Shown here piece after piece: positions 27,078 to 34,750 of a stretch of DNA of 64,000 nt. Source of the DNA: Ensifer sp. WSM1721 (lineage in GTDB: Bacteria; Pseudomonadota; Alphaproteobacteria; Rhizobiales; Rhizobiaceae); assembly GCF_000513895.2 (NCBI RefSeq), contig NZ_CP165783.1, positions 310,001 to 374,000 of the forward strand, in the 5' to 3' direction. The notes beneath the pieces were generated by a model that saw only the letters and a list, made by a program, of their open reading frames with translations, ran no database searches and was not told where the DNA came from. Position 1 is the stretch's first letter; each line of letters opens with the position of its first letter. A program made the translations under genes and the position numbers.

Positions 27078-27440
27078 GACGGCCCCTTCCTAATATCTGC
27101 AAGCCTGCCGTGCTGCCGAGCGAAAACTGCACCTACCCCAAGAGGCTTAATGGTGGGTCAAAGAACGGTGCGTCTGTAAGTCTTGTCGTCGACTGGCTCG
27201 AAAGGCTTGATAAATTAAATTCAACAAAAAGATTAGAAGTCGCGATGGGCTAGATCGCGACACAAAATGACCTGCATATCCGATTTCGATAATAAAAAAG
27301 CACGTAATTAACTAGTTGTAAATAGTCTTCGATGCATCGGCCCAATTATAGTTTTCATCAAAACTGACGGGCTGCCGAGTGTTTGGCGGCCTCGGCAGGC
27401 GGCTGCCTGACGAGGGCGGGCAAGTTGACCTTCCTAGCGC
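27078..27440. other. Intergenic region upstream of the dehydratase
   Basis: 363 bp without a gene. It is AT-rich around 27200-27350, which fits a promoter for the minus-strand dehydratase gene. A hairpin near its right end is listed separately. I see no conserved RNA. Confidence 0.4.
27372..27398 (-). terminator. Hairpin after the GtrA gene
   Basis: CTGCCGAG pairs with CTCGGCAG (8 bp) around an 11-nt loop, 43 bp past the stop of the minus-strand GtrA gene. On the minus strand it is followed by CCCGTCAGTTTTGATG, with a short T tract. It probably ends the 32694-27441 transcript. Confidence 0.5.
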
Positions 27441-28007
27441 TTAAAGGCGAAATGTCACGGTTCGATTCAAATAGTAGTTGACGGGGAAGATGGCTCCAGT
27501 CGTCAGGATCTGAGCCGCGATGTAGGGCAGCAGAGTGTGCAGACTGTTAAAGATAAGCGCATTCGCCGCCAGCGTGCAGAGCGTCAGAACGACAAAGCTC
27601 GGCGCGGCGACGGTGTGCTTCGATTTCGATCTGAATGTCACACGGTGCTGAAGGCTGTAGTTGACCATGACCGAGATCGAGAGCGCTAGCGTTGATGCCG
27701 CCAAGGCGTCAATGCCGGCCAGTTCCACGAACAGGGTCAACAGGCAGATCTGCAGCAGCGCTGCGCACCCACCGACTAAGGCGTATCTCAGCAGACGCAC
27801 GGCAAAGATCGCCCTCAGTACCCGTCCGACAAGCGGCAATTGCTGCAGCGTCTTCCACCAGAGGGGAGGTGCTGCGCCGGAATAAGGTTCGCCTGCGGGA
27901 TGGCCGGCAGGCAGCGGTTGCGGCCGGAAACCCAGCGCGGCCGCCTCTTCGGCCGAGGTACAGCCGTCCGGTTTCGTATCCTGAGGGCACCCCCGTCCGC
28001 TAAGCAT
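27441..28007 (-). CDS. GtrA family membrane protein
   Basis: GtrA-like proteins have four membrane helices and are thought to flip polyprenyl-phosphate-linked sugars to the periplasm for GT-C transferases. The 188-residue protein has a soluble N-terminal 55 residues and then [34 protein letters not shown] and the ending [12 protein letters not shown], where the N-x-F-x-x-R-V-T-F-R pattern is characteristic. ATG 28007 has GAGG 6 nt upstream and overlaps the UDP-xylose synthase stop by 8 bp; an upstream in-frame ATG (28028) is less likely. It groups with a GT2 (30295) and a GT-C-like enzyme (31102) on the same strand. Confidence 0.88.
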   Translation of the reverse strand: MLSGRGCPQDTKPDGCTSAEEAAALGFRPQPLPAGHPAGEPYSGAAPPLWWKTLQQLPLVGRVLRAIFAVRLLRYALVGGCAALLQICLLTLFVELAGIDALAASTLALSISVMVNYSLQHRVTFRSKSKHTVAAPSFVVLTLCTLAANALIFNSLHTLLPYIAAQILTTGAIFPVNYYLNRTVTFRL

Positions 28008-29001
28008 GATTTGCCTCGTACAAAGCACCGAGCTCCGCGTGCGAATCAGGACGCATCAGCAGCTCGTTAAAATGGTTGATCGTCTTCAGAAGGCCCTCCT
28101 TCAGACCGATTCCAGGTGCCCATCCAAGCTGTTCTTTTGCTCGCGAGATATCCGGGCGCCGTCTGCAAGGATCGTCCTGAGGCAGTGGCCGGTACACGAT
28201 GCGCGACCTGGATCCGGTGAGATCGATGATCAACTCGGCCAGTTCGCGCATGGAAATTTCGTTGGGGTTGCCGATATTGATCGGACCGGTAACGTCAAAC
28301 GGCGAATCCATCAAACGCAACAAGGCAGCAACGGTGTCGTCGACGTAACAGAACGACCGCGTCTGAGAGCCGTCTCCATGGACGGTTATGTCGGCATCCA
28401 GCAGCGCCTGGACGATAAAGCTCGAAACAACACGCCCGTCGCTCGGGTGCGTACGGGGTCCATAGGTATTGAAGATGCGCGCAACTTTGATCGCCGTTTG
28501 ATGCTGCCGCCTGTAATCGAAGAAAAGCGCTTCGGCGCACCGCTTGCCTTCATCGTAGCAGGAGCGAGGCCCAATAGGGTTGACGTTGCCCCAGTACTCT
28601 TCGGTCTGGGGGTGAACGGCCGGGTCCCCGTAGACCTCCGACGTGGATGCTTGAAGGACACTGATCTTCAGCCGCTTGGCAAGGCCGAGCATGTTTATCG
28701 CGCCTTGCACGCTTGTCCGCGTGGTCTTCACCGGGTCGAACTGGTAGTGCACCGGAGAGGCCGGACAGGCAAGGTTGAATATCTTGTCCACCTCCACATA
28801 GAGGGGCATCGTCACATCGTGCCTCAGCAACTCGAATCGAGGGTGGGATAACAGTTCCTCAACGTTCGCACGGGAGCCGGTAAAGAAATTATCGACGCAA
28901 AGAACATCGGCGCCGCTTTCAATCAGCCGTTCGCAAAGATGCGACCCGATGAAACCGCACCCCCCAGTCACCAATACGCGATTTGTAAATTGACGCCCCA
29001 T
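28000..29001 (-). CDS. uxs: UDP-glucuronate decarboxylase (UDP-xylose synthase)
   Basis: Converts UDP-glucuronate to UDP-xylose with NAD as internal cofactor. The 333-residue protein has [14 protein letters not shown] at the N-terminus, then [19 protein letters not shown], a segment specific for the UXS group, and the catalytic SCYDEGK (YxxxK). [18 protein letters not shown] is also diagnostic. Length matches soluble bacterial and plant UXS enzymes. It supplies xylose, or arabinose after epimerisation, for the surface glycan. It is translationally linked to GtrA downstream and follows a second SDR gene on the same strand. Confidence 0.93.
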   Translation of the reverse strand: MGRQFTNRVLVTGGCGFIGSHLCERLIESGADVLCVDNFFTGSRANVEELLSHPRFELLRHDVTMPLYVEVDKIFNLACPASPVHYQFDPVKTTRTSVQGAINMLGLAKRLKISVLQASTSEVYGDPAVHPQTEEYWGNVNPIGPRSCYDEGKRCAEALFFDYRRQHQTAIKVARIFNTYGPRTHPSDGRVVSSFIVQALLDADITVHGDGSQTRSFCYVDDTVAALLRLMDSPFDVTGPINIGNPNEISMRELAELIIDLTGSRSRIVYRPLPQDDPCRRRPDISRAKEQLGWAPGIGLKEGLLKTINHFNELLMRPDSHAELGALYEANHA

Positions 29002-29123
29002 AGCGCTACCTCATCTGAAGCGGTTCGCCGGCGGGATGGCAATCCAGTCTCTGGCCAGCGACCGAGAGTCTGACGACGATACCCGCGTTCCCACGCAATG
29101 TGCTCTAACTCGATGGTTGCCCG

Positions 29124-30263
29124 TCACCGGGCCAATCCTCTTTTCGCCAACTCGGCGGCTGCGTGCTCGAAGCGGTCCTCCGCCTGCTGATCTTCTGCCC
29201 AAGCGATCAGGTCCTCGATGCCGGATTCGAGCTCGACAGTGGGCTTGTAGCCGAGGTACCGTTGGATCTTGCCTATGTCGGCGTAGCAGTGCCGGACATC
29301 CCCCTCCCGGAACTTGTTTTCTATTTGCGGAGCAATGTCGCGCCGCATTTTCCGAGCGAGGATAGTCGCGACCTCTTTGATCGACGTCGGGCGACCGGTG
29401 CCGACATTGAACACCTGACCGTTCGCCTCGTCCTTTGCGAGGGCAAGGGAAATGGCTTGAACAATGTCTTTCACATGAACGAAATCTCGCGTCTGGTTGC
29501 CGTCTTCGAAGACGACCGGGGCGTGGTTGTTGAGCAAACGGGACGAGAATATTGCAGCGACCCCGGTGTAGGGATTGCCCAATGACTGCCGGGGGCCATA
29601 GATATTGAAGAACCGCAGTGCCACCGAGGGTATGTCGTAAGCTCTGCCGACGACCAGACACATTTCCTCCTGGTCTCTTTTCGAAATGGCATAGATCGAG
29701 GTCGGCAGGACAGGCTTCGCTTCGCCGGTCGGTATTGGTGTGGCGCTTCGATCGCAGATCGGGCACCGCACCTCCCAATCACCACGCCTCATTTGCTCCG
29801 CCTCGCGAAGCGTCGGCGTGACATCGCCGCAATGGCTACACCGTGCGCCACCTTCTCCGTAGATCGACATGGATGAGGCAACCACAAGCTTTTTCACATT
29901 GTGCCTGCGGGAAGCCAGCAGTTCGAGGAGCACGGCGGTTCCGACTGTGTTGTGGTCGACATAACGGTGAATTTCGTACATCGACTGGCCGACCCCGACC
30001 TGTGCGGCCAAATGCACGACGGCGTCCACGTCCTTCAACGCGGCGTCGAGCTGGCTGGTGCTGCGGGTGTCACCGTAGACGATCTCGACGCCCTTCATAG
30101 GCAGCCCGCTCGGCTGCAACAGGCCCCCAAGGTTGCCCTGCGATCCAGCATGGACTTGCGGTTCGTAATTGTCGAAAATTCGTATGTCGTATCCGGATTT
30201 GCGAAGGTTCTCACATAAAAAGGAACCTACGAAACCTGCGCCTCCAGTAACGAGTATCCTCAT
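29124..30263 (-). CDS. Nucleotide-sugar 4-epimerase-like SDR with an inserted zinc-ribbon-like motif
   Basis: Extended SDR of 379 residues with MRILVTGGAGFVGSFL, the Ser of VASSMSIYG and YAISK (YxxxK) intact. Between the active-site Ser and Tyr there is an extra segment with CSHC (142-145) and CPIC (167-170), a four-cysteine zinc-ribbon pattern. I recall such inserts in proteins annotated as dTDP-L-rhamnose 4-epimerase (WbiB-like). The specific activity is therefore tentative. ATG 30263 is chosen; the frame continues 31 codons upstream into the neighbouring GT2 gene with non-family sequence. No dTDP-rhamnose genes are in the window. Confidence 0.82.
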   Translation of the reverse strand: MRILVTGGAGFVGSFLCENLRKSGYDIRIFDNYEPQVHAGSQGNLGGLLQPSGLPMKGVEIVYGDTRSTSQLDAALKDVDAVVHLAAQVGVGQSMYEIHRYVDHNTVGTAVLLELLASRRHNVKKLVVASSMSIYGEGGARCSHCGDVTPTLREAEQMRRGDWEVRCPICDRSATPIPTGEAKPVLPTSIYAISKRDQEEMCLVVGRAYDIPSVALRFFNIYGPRQSLGNPYTGVAAIFSSRLLNNHAPVVFEDGNQTRDFVHVKDIVQAISLALAKDEANGQVFNVGTGRPTSIKEVATILARKMRRDIAPQIENKFREGDVRHCYADIGKIQRYLGYKPTVELESGIEDLIAWAEDQQAEDRFEHAAAELAKRGLAR

Positions 30264-30294
30264 AACACAGTTCCTTATATCTAAAATAGATTTG

Positions 30295-31026
30295 TCAGTT
30301 AAACTCGTATTTTCCTCGATAGTTGGCCCATACGATCTTGAGTACATCAAAACCATACTGTACCGGTTTCAAATGTGATTTTTCATCCGCGTATCGCGTG
30401 GGTATCGCAATTTCCTTGATCTTCAGCTTGCGCTTGCCTGCCATCATGATCATCTCACCGTCGAAGTGGAATGTATCGCTGAGGCGAACGAAGGGGATGG
30501 TCTCCAGGCACCGGCGGGAATAGAGCATGTAGCCGCTGTGGTATTCGCTCACGTGAAGGCCGTAGGCCAGGTTCTCTATCGCGGTGAGCGCTTTATTGGC
30601 GATGTACTTGTAAAGAGGCATGCCGCCTTTCAGGGCGCCACGCTCGAGCATGCGCGACCCGATGACGACGTCAGCCTCGCCTTTTTCCAGCGGCGCGAGC
30701 AAACGCGGCAGCAGTTCCGGCGCATATTGCCCGTCGGCGTGCAGGAGTGCGGCGATGTCGGCGCCTTGCGCCAATGCGTAAGAAAAACCGGTCTTTTGCG
30801 CTTGGGCATAGCCCTTGTTCTGGGGATGGTCGATGACTTCCACGTTCGCCCGCGAATGAGCAATTCTGCGCGCAACATCGCCTGTTCCGTCGGAACTGCC
30901 GTCGTTCACTACGACAATGCGGACGTCTTTTTCGTAAATTTCCCTCGGGATTCGGTCAAACACGCTTTCGAGTGTCAGGGCGGCTTGATAAGCCGGGATA
31001 ACCACAAAAATTTTCTTTTGAAACAT
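30295..31026 (-). CDS. Glycosyltransferase family 2 (polyprenyl-phosphate sugar transferase-like)
   Basis: GT-A-fold enzyme of 243 residues. IFVVIPAYQAALTLESVFDRI and VVNDGSSDGTGDVAR are the donor-site strands, and LLHADGQYAPELLPRLL carries the DxD-like metal site (HAD). There is no C-terminal membrane helix, so it resembles Dpm1-type soluble enzymes that charge polyprenyl phosphate. Such an enzyme plus GtrA (27441) and a GT-C membrane enzyme (31102) is the standard three-part set that modifies glycans outside the membrane. Confidence 0.88.
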   Translation of the reverse strand: MFQKKIFVVIPAYQAALTLESVFDRIPREIYEKDVRIVVVNDGSSDGTGDVARRIAHSRANVEVIDHPQNKGYAQAQKTGFSYALAQGADIAALLHADGQYAPELLPRLLAPLEKGEADVVIGSRMLERGALKGGMPLYKYIANKALTAIENLAYGLHVSEYHSGYMLYSRRCLETIPFVRLSDTFHFDGEMIMMAGKRKLKIKEIAIPTRYADEKSHLKPVQYGFDVLKIVWANYRGKYEFN

Positions 31027-31101
31027 GATGATCTATACTCCCCGTTACAATCTTTCGGTGCACTCAATCTCCAAATTTCGATGTTGCTCAGCCGGCCCTT
31101 T

Positions 31102-32694
31102 TCAAGGCAAAAGCTGCATCTCGGTTGCGCCGCGTGCTGAGCGATAGATCCGCCCGTCGGCGAGTGTTTCCTCTTCGACGAGTGGAACGGAATTGAGAAG
31201 GTCGTCCTCACTGATCAGGTAGTCCCGCCAGTCCACGCCGTAGACGAAGACGACATAGGCGTTCCCTTCCGCAAGGCGGCGGCGCATGGCGTCCATCTGC
31301 TGCGCAAAGGGCATGCTTGCGTCGTCCCGGCCAGACAGGTGACTGAAGCGGCGCGGTATGTATGCCGCGCTGCGCCGCAATCGGAATTCGATCAAATCCG
31401 GGGCGTTGGAATAGATCGCGGCATTCATTGGCAATTTTGCCGCGGATGCGAGCACAGGCGAGGTCGACCACATTTTGCGAGTATATCCTTGGCCCGCTTC
31501 ATAGGTGGACATGGTGAACACCGTCGTTCTGGCGAGATTTGACACTCCGATCACAGCCGCGAGAGCGGCGAGGACGATCCCGAGTTCGCGCTGGCGCGCG
31601 AAACTCGACCTACCGGCTCCGAAGGGAGTCATGGCGGCGAGGGCCAGAAAAACATAGAGCGGCAGAAGAAACCGTCCGGTGAGGTTCAGTCGATACTGAA
31701 TCATCACTGACACGATCAGGAACAGCAGATACAGAATCGACAGGAGACTGAACACGACGGGTACGAGCGCCTGCGGTCGTGCCCGTTGTTCGGGGGCTAG
31801 GCGTAGCCATGCGAGAGCGTAGTTCACGGCGACGAAAACGACAACGACGCTGGTGAGGGCGAGAAACAGGATGCGCGGGGCCGACCCCGCCGCGGAGGGC
31901 AAAAGCATTGCCGATGCGGAGCCTATCGTCCTGATCCAGTATGCCAGATCGGTGTTGCCCAGCAGTTCCAGGGAACGTCCCGTCGAATCCCCGGACATCA
32001 GTTCACTTGCGACCAGCCATGACCCGAAAACAGCACCGCACGCACCGGTCATCGCAGCACAATCGACCAGCCGTCTCGCAAAGCCTCCGCCACCAGCGAC
32101 GAGCCTCAGGAGTGCAAAAGCTGGAAGCAGCGGCGCGGCCGCAAATCGCGTCAGCATCGCGAAGCCTACAATCGCCCCCACAAGCGCGGCACTTGCGACA
32201 CGGTTGTCTTGCATTGCCCTGAGAAACACTAGGACGGACGCAAGGGTCAACGCGATGAACAACGGCTCCGACATTGCCACCGAGTGAAATTCGACAAAGA
32301 CCGGATGACCAACGATCAGGGCCGTTCCCAATGCAGCCCAGGTCGGGCCCAATTGCGCCAGAAACAGCAACCGCAGGATCAGGACCGTATTGACGACATA
32401 AAGAAACCAATTGAGCCACCAGGCGGCGGCCACGAGATCGGTCTGGGATAGTGCCGTGGCTTGCAGCAACCAGGTGTAAAGCGGAGCGTAATGACGCGCG
32501 GTTCCTATGCGCATGTACGCGATTGAATCCGGTAGGATCTCTATTCCGCGCGATGTGGTTGCGAAAAACAGGAGCGAGATCGCCAACGAAAGGACGATGC
32601 TCGCGACGAGCTGCGCCCTTGCAGGAAGGGAAGTCATCGCGTCTTCGGCCGTCGCCGCCGAAACGGACTGCACCAGATGTCGTTCTCGCTTCAT
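31102..32694 (-). CDS. Polytopic GT-C-like glycosyltransferase
   Basis: Integral membrane protein of 530 residues with about ten to twelve helices. The first periplasmic loop has RGIEILPDSIAYMRIG; an acidic residue in this loop is the expected catalytic site in GT-C enzymes using polyprenyl-linked sugars. HPVFVEFHSVAMSEPLFIA follows, a pattern common to this family. The C-terminal 130 residues are soluble. I start at ATG 32694, since the 18 bp before it (GGGGGGCGGCGGC) can act as ribosome site. It is probably the transferase partner of the GT2 and GtrA genes downstream. Acceptor and sugar are unknown. Confidence 0.72.
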   Translation of the reverse strand: MKRERHLVQSVSAATAEDAMTSLPARAQLVASIVLSLAISLLFFATTSRGIEILPDSIAYMRIGTARHYAPLYTWLLQATALSQTDLVAAAWWLNWFLYVVNTVLILRLLFLAQLGPTWAALGTALIVGHPVFVEFHSVAMSEPLFIALTLASVLVFLRAMQDNRVASAALVGAIVGFAMLTRFAAAPLLPAFALLRLVAGGGGFARRLVDCAAMTGACGAVFGSWLVASELMSGDSTGRSLELLGNTDLAYWIRTIGSASAMLLPSAAGSAPRILFLALTSVVVVFVAVNYALAWLRLAPEQRARPQALVPVVFSLLSILYLLFLIVSVMIQYRLNLTGRFLLPLYVFLALAAMTPFGAGRSSFARQRELGIVLAALAAVIGVSNLARTTVFTMSTYEAGQGYTRKMWSTSPVLASAAKLPMNAAIYSNAPDLIEFRLRRSAAYIPRRFSHLSGRDDASMPFAQQMDAMRRRLAEGNAYVVFVYGVDWRDYLISEDDLLNSVPLVEEETLADGRIYRSARGATEMQLLP

Positions 32695-33225
32695 GTAGCC
32701 GCCGCCCCCCATTCTTGGTGTATCCGTTTGGCGCCAGCGTGCTGACAGAGGTTAGAATTCACGCCGCAAAGACTTGTTCTGCCCGGCCACGCAAAAATCG
32801 TTAGGCAGCGCAGCAGCAGTCGGATCGAAATCTTTGACAGGCCCCCATCATGCGCGTGACACGCTTGCGAACCTTTAAAAAATACTCCGCGCTTTAGCCC
32901 TTAGTGTTGGCCAAACCCGCAAATCAGTCTCTGAAAGCATTTATTACACAATTACGCAGCGTAGCTGTAAGAGCCCGCTCGGCAGCGCCGATATTCGCAT
33001 AGTCGTGCCGTAATGTCGACTACCTAATATAACGGACATATGTTCTTGGTTGCGCGATCCGTATCTGCTTACAATATCGATCTTATTCTGCCATTACCTC
33101 ATGAACGAAGGTCTGCGCTTCTGCGGGTCACGCCGGGTTTCGTTCGTCAATGTTGGTGAAGCGCGCGTACCGTTTCGCGCCGGTTTCTACGCCTGTGTCG
33201 TCGATGCATCCGCGTCGTCAAACGC
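32695..33225. other. Intergenic region without a recognisable gene
   Basis: About 530 bp between two minus-strand genes. It is AT-rich around 32870-33110 and should hold the promoter of the 32694-27441 transcript. A short plus-strand open frame at 33050 lies mostly antisense to the formyltransferase gene and has no family features. I see no RNA gene. Confidence 0.35.
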
Positions 33226-34131
33226 TCACCCATGTAGCTTGCTGTGTACCGCTGGGCGTTTGCCAGTGGGCGAGGCCCAGGCCAGCACATCGATGCATTC
33301 GCCATCGCCACATAGAACGATGAAGCCGTGTTCCGTATGCGCTTGAACCTGCCCCGCCAAACCGATAAAGCGACCGGCGGTTTCGATCTGCACGGCCGCG
33401 GCGATACAGATTTTCCCGCCGTTGTAAAAGGAAAATGCGCCAGGGTAAGGGGCGCCGACTGCACGGACAAGGCGGAGCACCGAGGCTGCAGACGCGTTCC
33501 AGTCGATCAGGCCGTCCTCAGCCGTTCGCCTCGCACAATAGCTTGCCTTCTCATGATCCTGCTCCATACGCGGTGCATTGCCCGCCTCGACGAGCGCAAC
33601 CGCCTCAACCACCATCTCGGCGAGATTTGCTGTATGCTTGCCATAGAGGCTGCGCGCGGTTTCGTCGGTCGCGACAGCGAACAGCCTCTGAAGCAGAATG
33701 GGACCCGAGTCGATCCCCTCGTCCAGCCAGAAGAGCGTCGAACCCGTCACTTCCTCGCCCCGAAGTATTGTCCACGGAATGACGGCACGGCCACGCAGAC
33801 GCGGCAACGCCGCCGGATGGAAGCCGATGGCGCCCCTGCGTGCAACATCTCGAAACGGCTGCCGGCAGACTTGCGACCAGCCAACGACAAGCGTGACATC
33901 GGGCTCCACCGATGCCATCGCCTCCAGGACGGCAGGGCCATTGACGTCTGTGGTGTGGCAAACCGCGCTTCCGGCGGCGCGCGCCACCGTTCCTAACTCG
34001 ACAAAATCAGAGTGACGCCCCGCCAATTCGGGTGGCAGGGTGATAACCAGTGCAGGAGCGCGCCCCACCTTAATGAGGGCTTCCAGAGCTATTCTGGAGC
34101 TCTCAACGGCGCCGACGAAAACGATACGCAT
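33226..34131 (-). CDS. Formyltransferase-like protein with an altered catalytic asparagine
   Basis: Related to methionyl-tRNA and UDP-sugar N-formyltransferases, which use 10-formyl-THF. The 301-residue protein has GFHPAALPRLRGRAVIPW (about 103-120), TGSTLFWLDEGIDSGPIL and a C-terminal OB-like domain starting near residue 215 (LRLVRAVGAPYPGAF). In the classic N-H-D triad the motif is N-x-H; here it is G103-F-H105, with Asp141 in GIDSG kept. A C-terminal domain and the glycan setting argue for a sugar substrate rather than tRNA. The Gly change is shared, as I recall, by a group of uncharacterised homologues, so activity may differ. Confidence 0.78.
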   Translation of the reverse strand: MRIVFVGAVESSRIALEALIKVGRAPALVITLPPELAGRHSDFVELGTVARAAGSAVCHTTDVNGPAVLEAMASVEPDVTLVVGWSQVCRQPFRDVARRGAIGFHPAALPRLRGRAVIPWTILRGEEVTGSTLFWLDEGIDSGPILLQRLFAVATDETARSLYGKHTANLAEMVVEAVALVEAGNAPRMEQDHEKASYCARRTAEDGLIDWNASAASVLRLVRAVGAPYPGAFSFYNGGKICIAAAVQIETAGRFIGLAGQVQAHTEHGFIVLCGDGECIDVLAWASPTGKRPAVHSKLHG

Positions 34132-34644
34132 GGTCTAAAACGGCCGAACCATCGAAAAAAAGCGGGATGTCGTGACCCGACGGGCAGTAAGCGAAGTAAG
34201 CAATGCGAGCTGCATTGAACACAATAATGACCGCGGTGTCCAGCGCAGGAAGCGGCCAGTTCATCGGCAGAGATTCGAGAGCCGATCAGGCGAGTCGACT
34301 GTGAGAAGCAGCATACCATGAGCGCCCCCCCGTATTCAGAACTGGCATTCAGAACTGGTATTGGACATGGCTAACAGAGCCTATTGTCTAAAACGGCAGT
34401 TATCGCTTATTGTGCTGTTGGCTGTCCCCAGGCCTGCACTTGTGAAGAGGTGCTGCTGCAACGCGATCCCGTCAATTGCGCGCGAGATGAGGAGGCAGCT
34501 GCCGCCCTTGCCCTGCGTAAGCGAATGGCGTTTTCCGACGCTCAATGATCCTGGGACAATTTTTTCGCGTCGTTTCGATGTGAACGCGCGTGCGCTCGGT
34601 AAAATTGCAATTCCTCCTTCGGCAAAATATGGAGGAGATTGAAT
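34132..34644. other. Intergenic region between formyltransferase and Wzz-like genes
   Basis: Divergent gap of about 500 bp with no supported gene. It includes a tandem 13-bp direct repeat (ATTCAGAACTGGC/T) at 34334-34359, just before a candidate small leader frame. Promoters for both neighbours should lie here. Confidence 0.35.
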
Positions 34645-34686
34645 ATGCCTGTTTCCGCCAATTGGAGTTGGCGGTTATCGAACTAA
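34645..34686 (+). CDS. Possible 13-residue leader peptide overlapping a hairpin
   Basis: ATG 34645 follows GGAGGA with 8-nt spacing, the best ribosome site for a kilobase around. The frame encodes MPVSANWSWRLSN and stops at 34686, 64 bp before the Wzz-like gene, which itself lacks a clear ribosome site. CCGCCAA and TTGGCGG (34655-34674) form a 7-bp hairpin within the frame, so a ribosome on it would open the stem. This looks like a leader-peptide control element, but chance cannot be excluded. Confidence 0.4.
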   Translation: MPVSANWSWRLSN

Positions 34687-34750
34687 GTTATTGCGCCTTA
34701 TTGAACATTCTACTAATCTAACCTGATAGAGAAAATTCCTTTGCTTTTTG

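Noticed and set aside
34334-34359. Tandem 13-bp direct repeat as a regulatory site
   Set aside because: Only two copies with no dyad symmetry; it may be a chance duplication. Mentioned within the intergenic entry.
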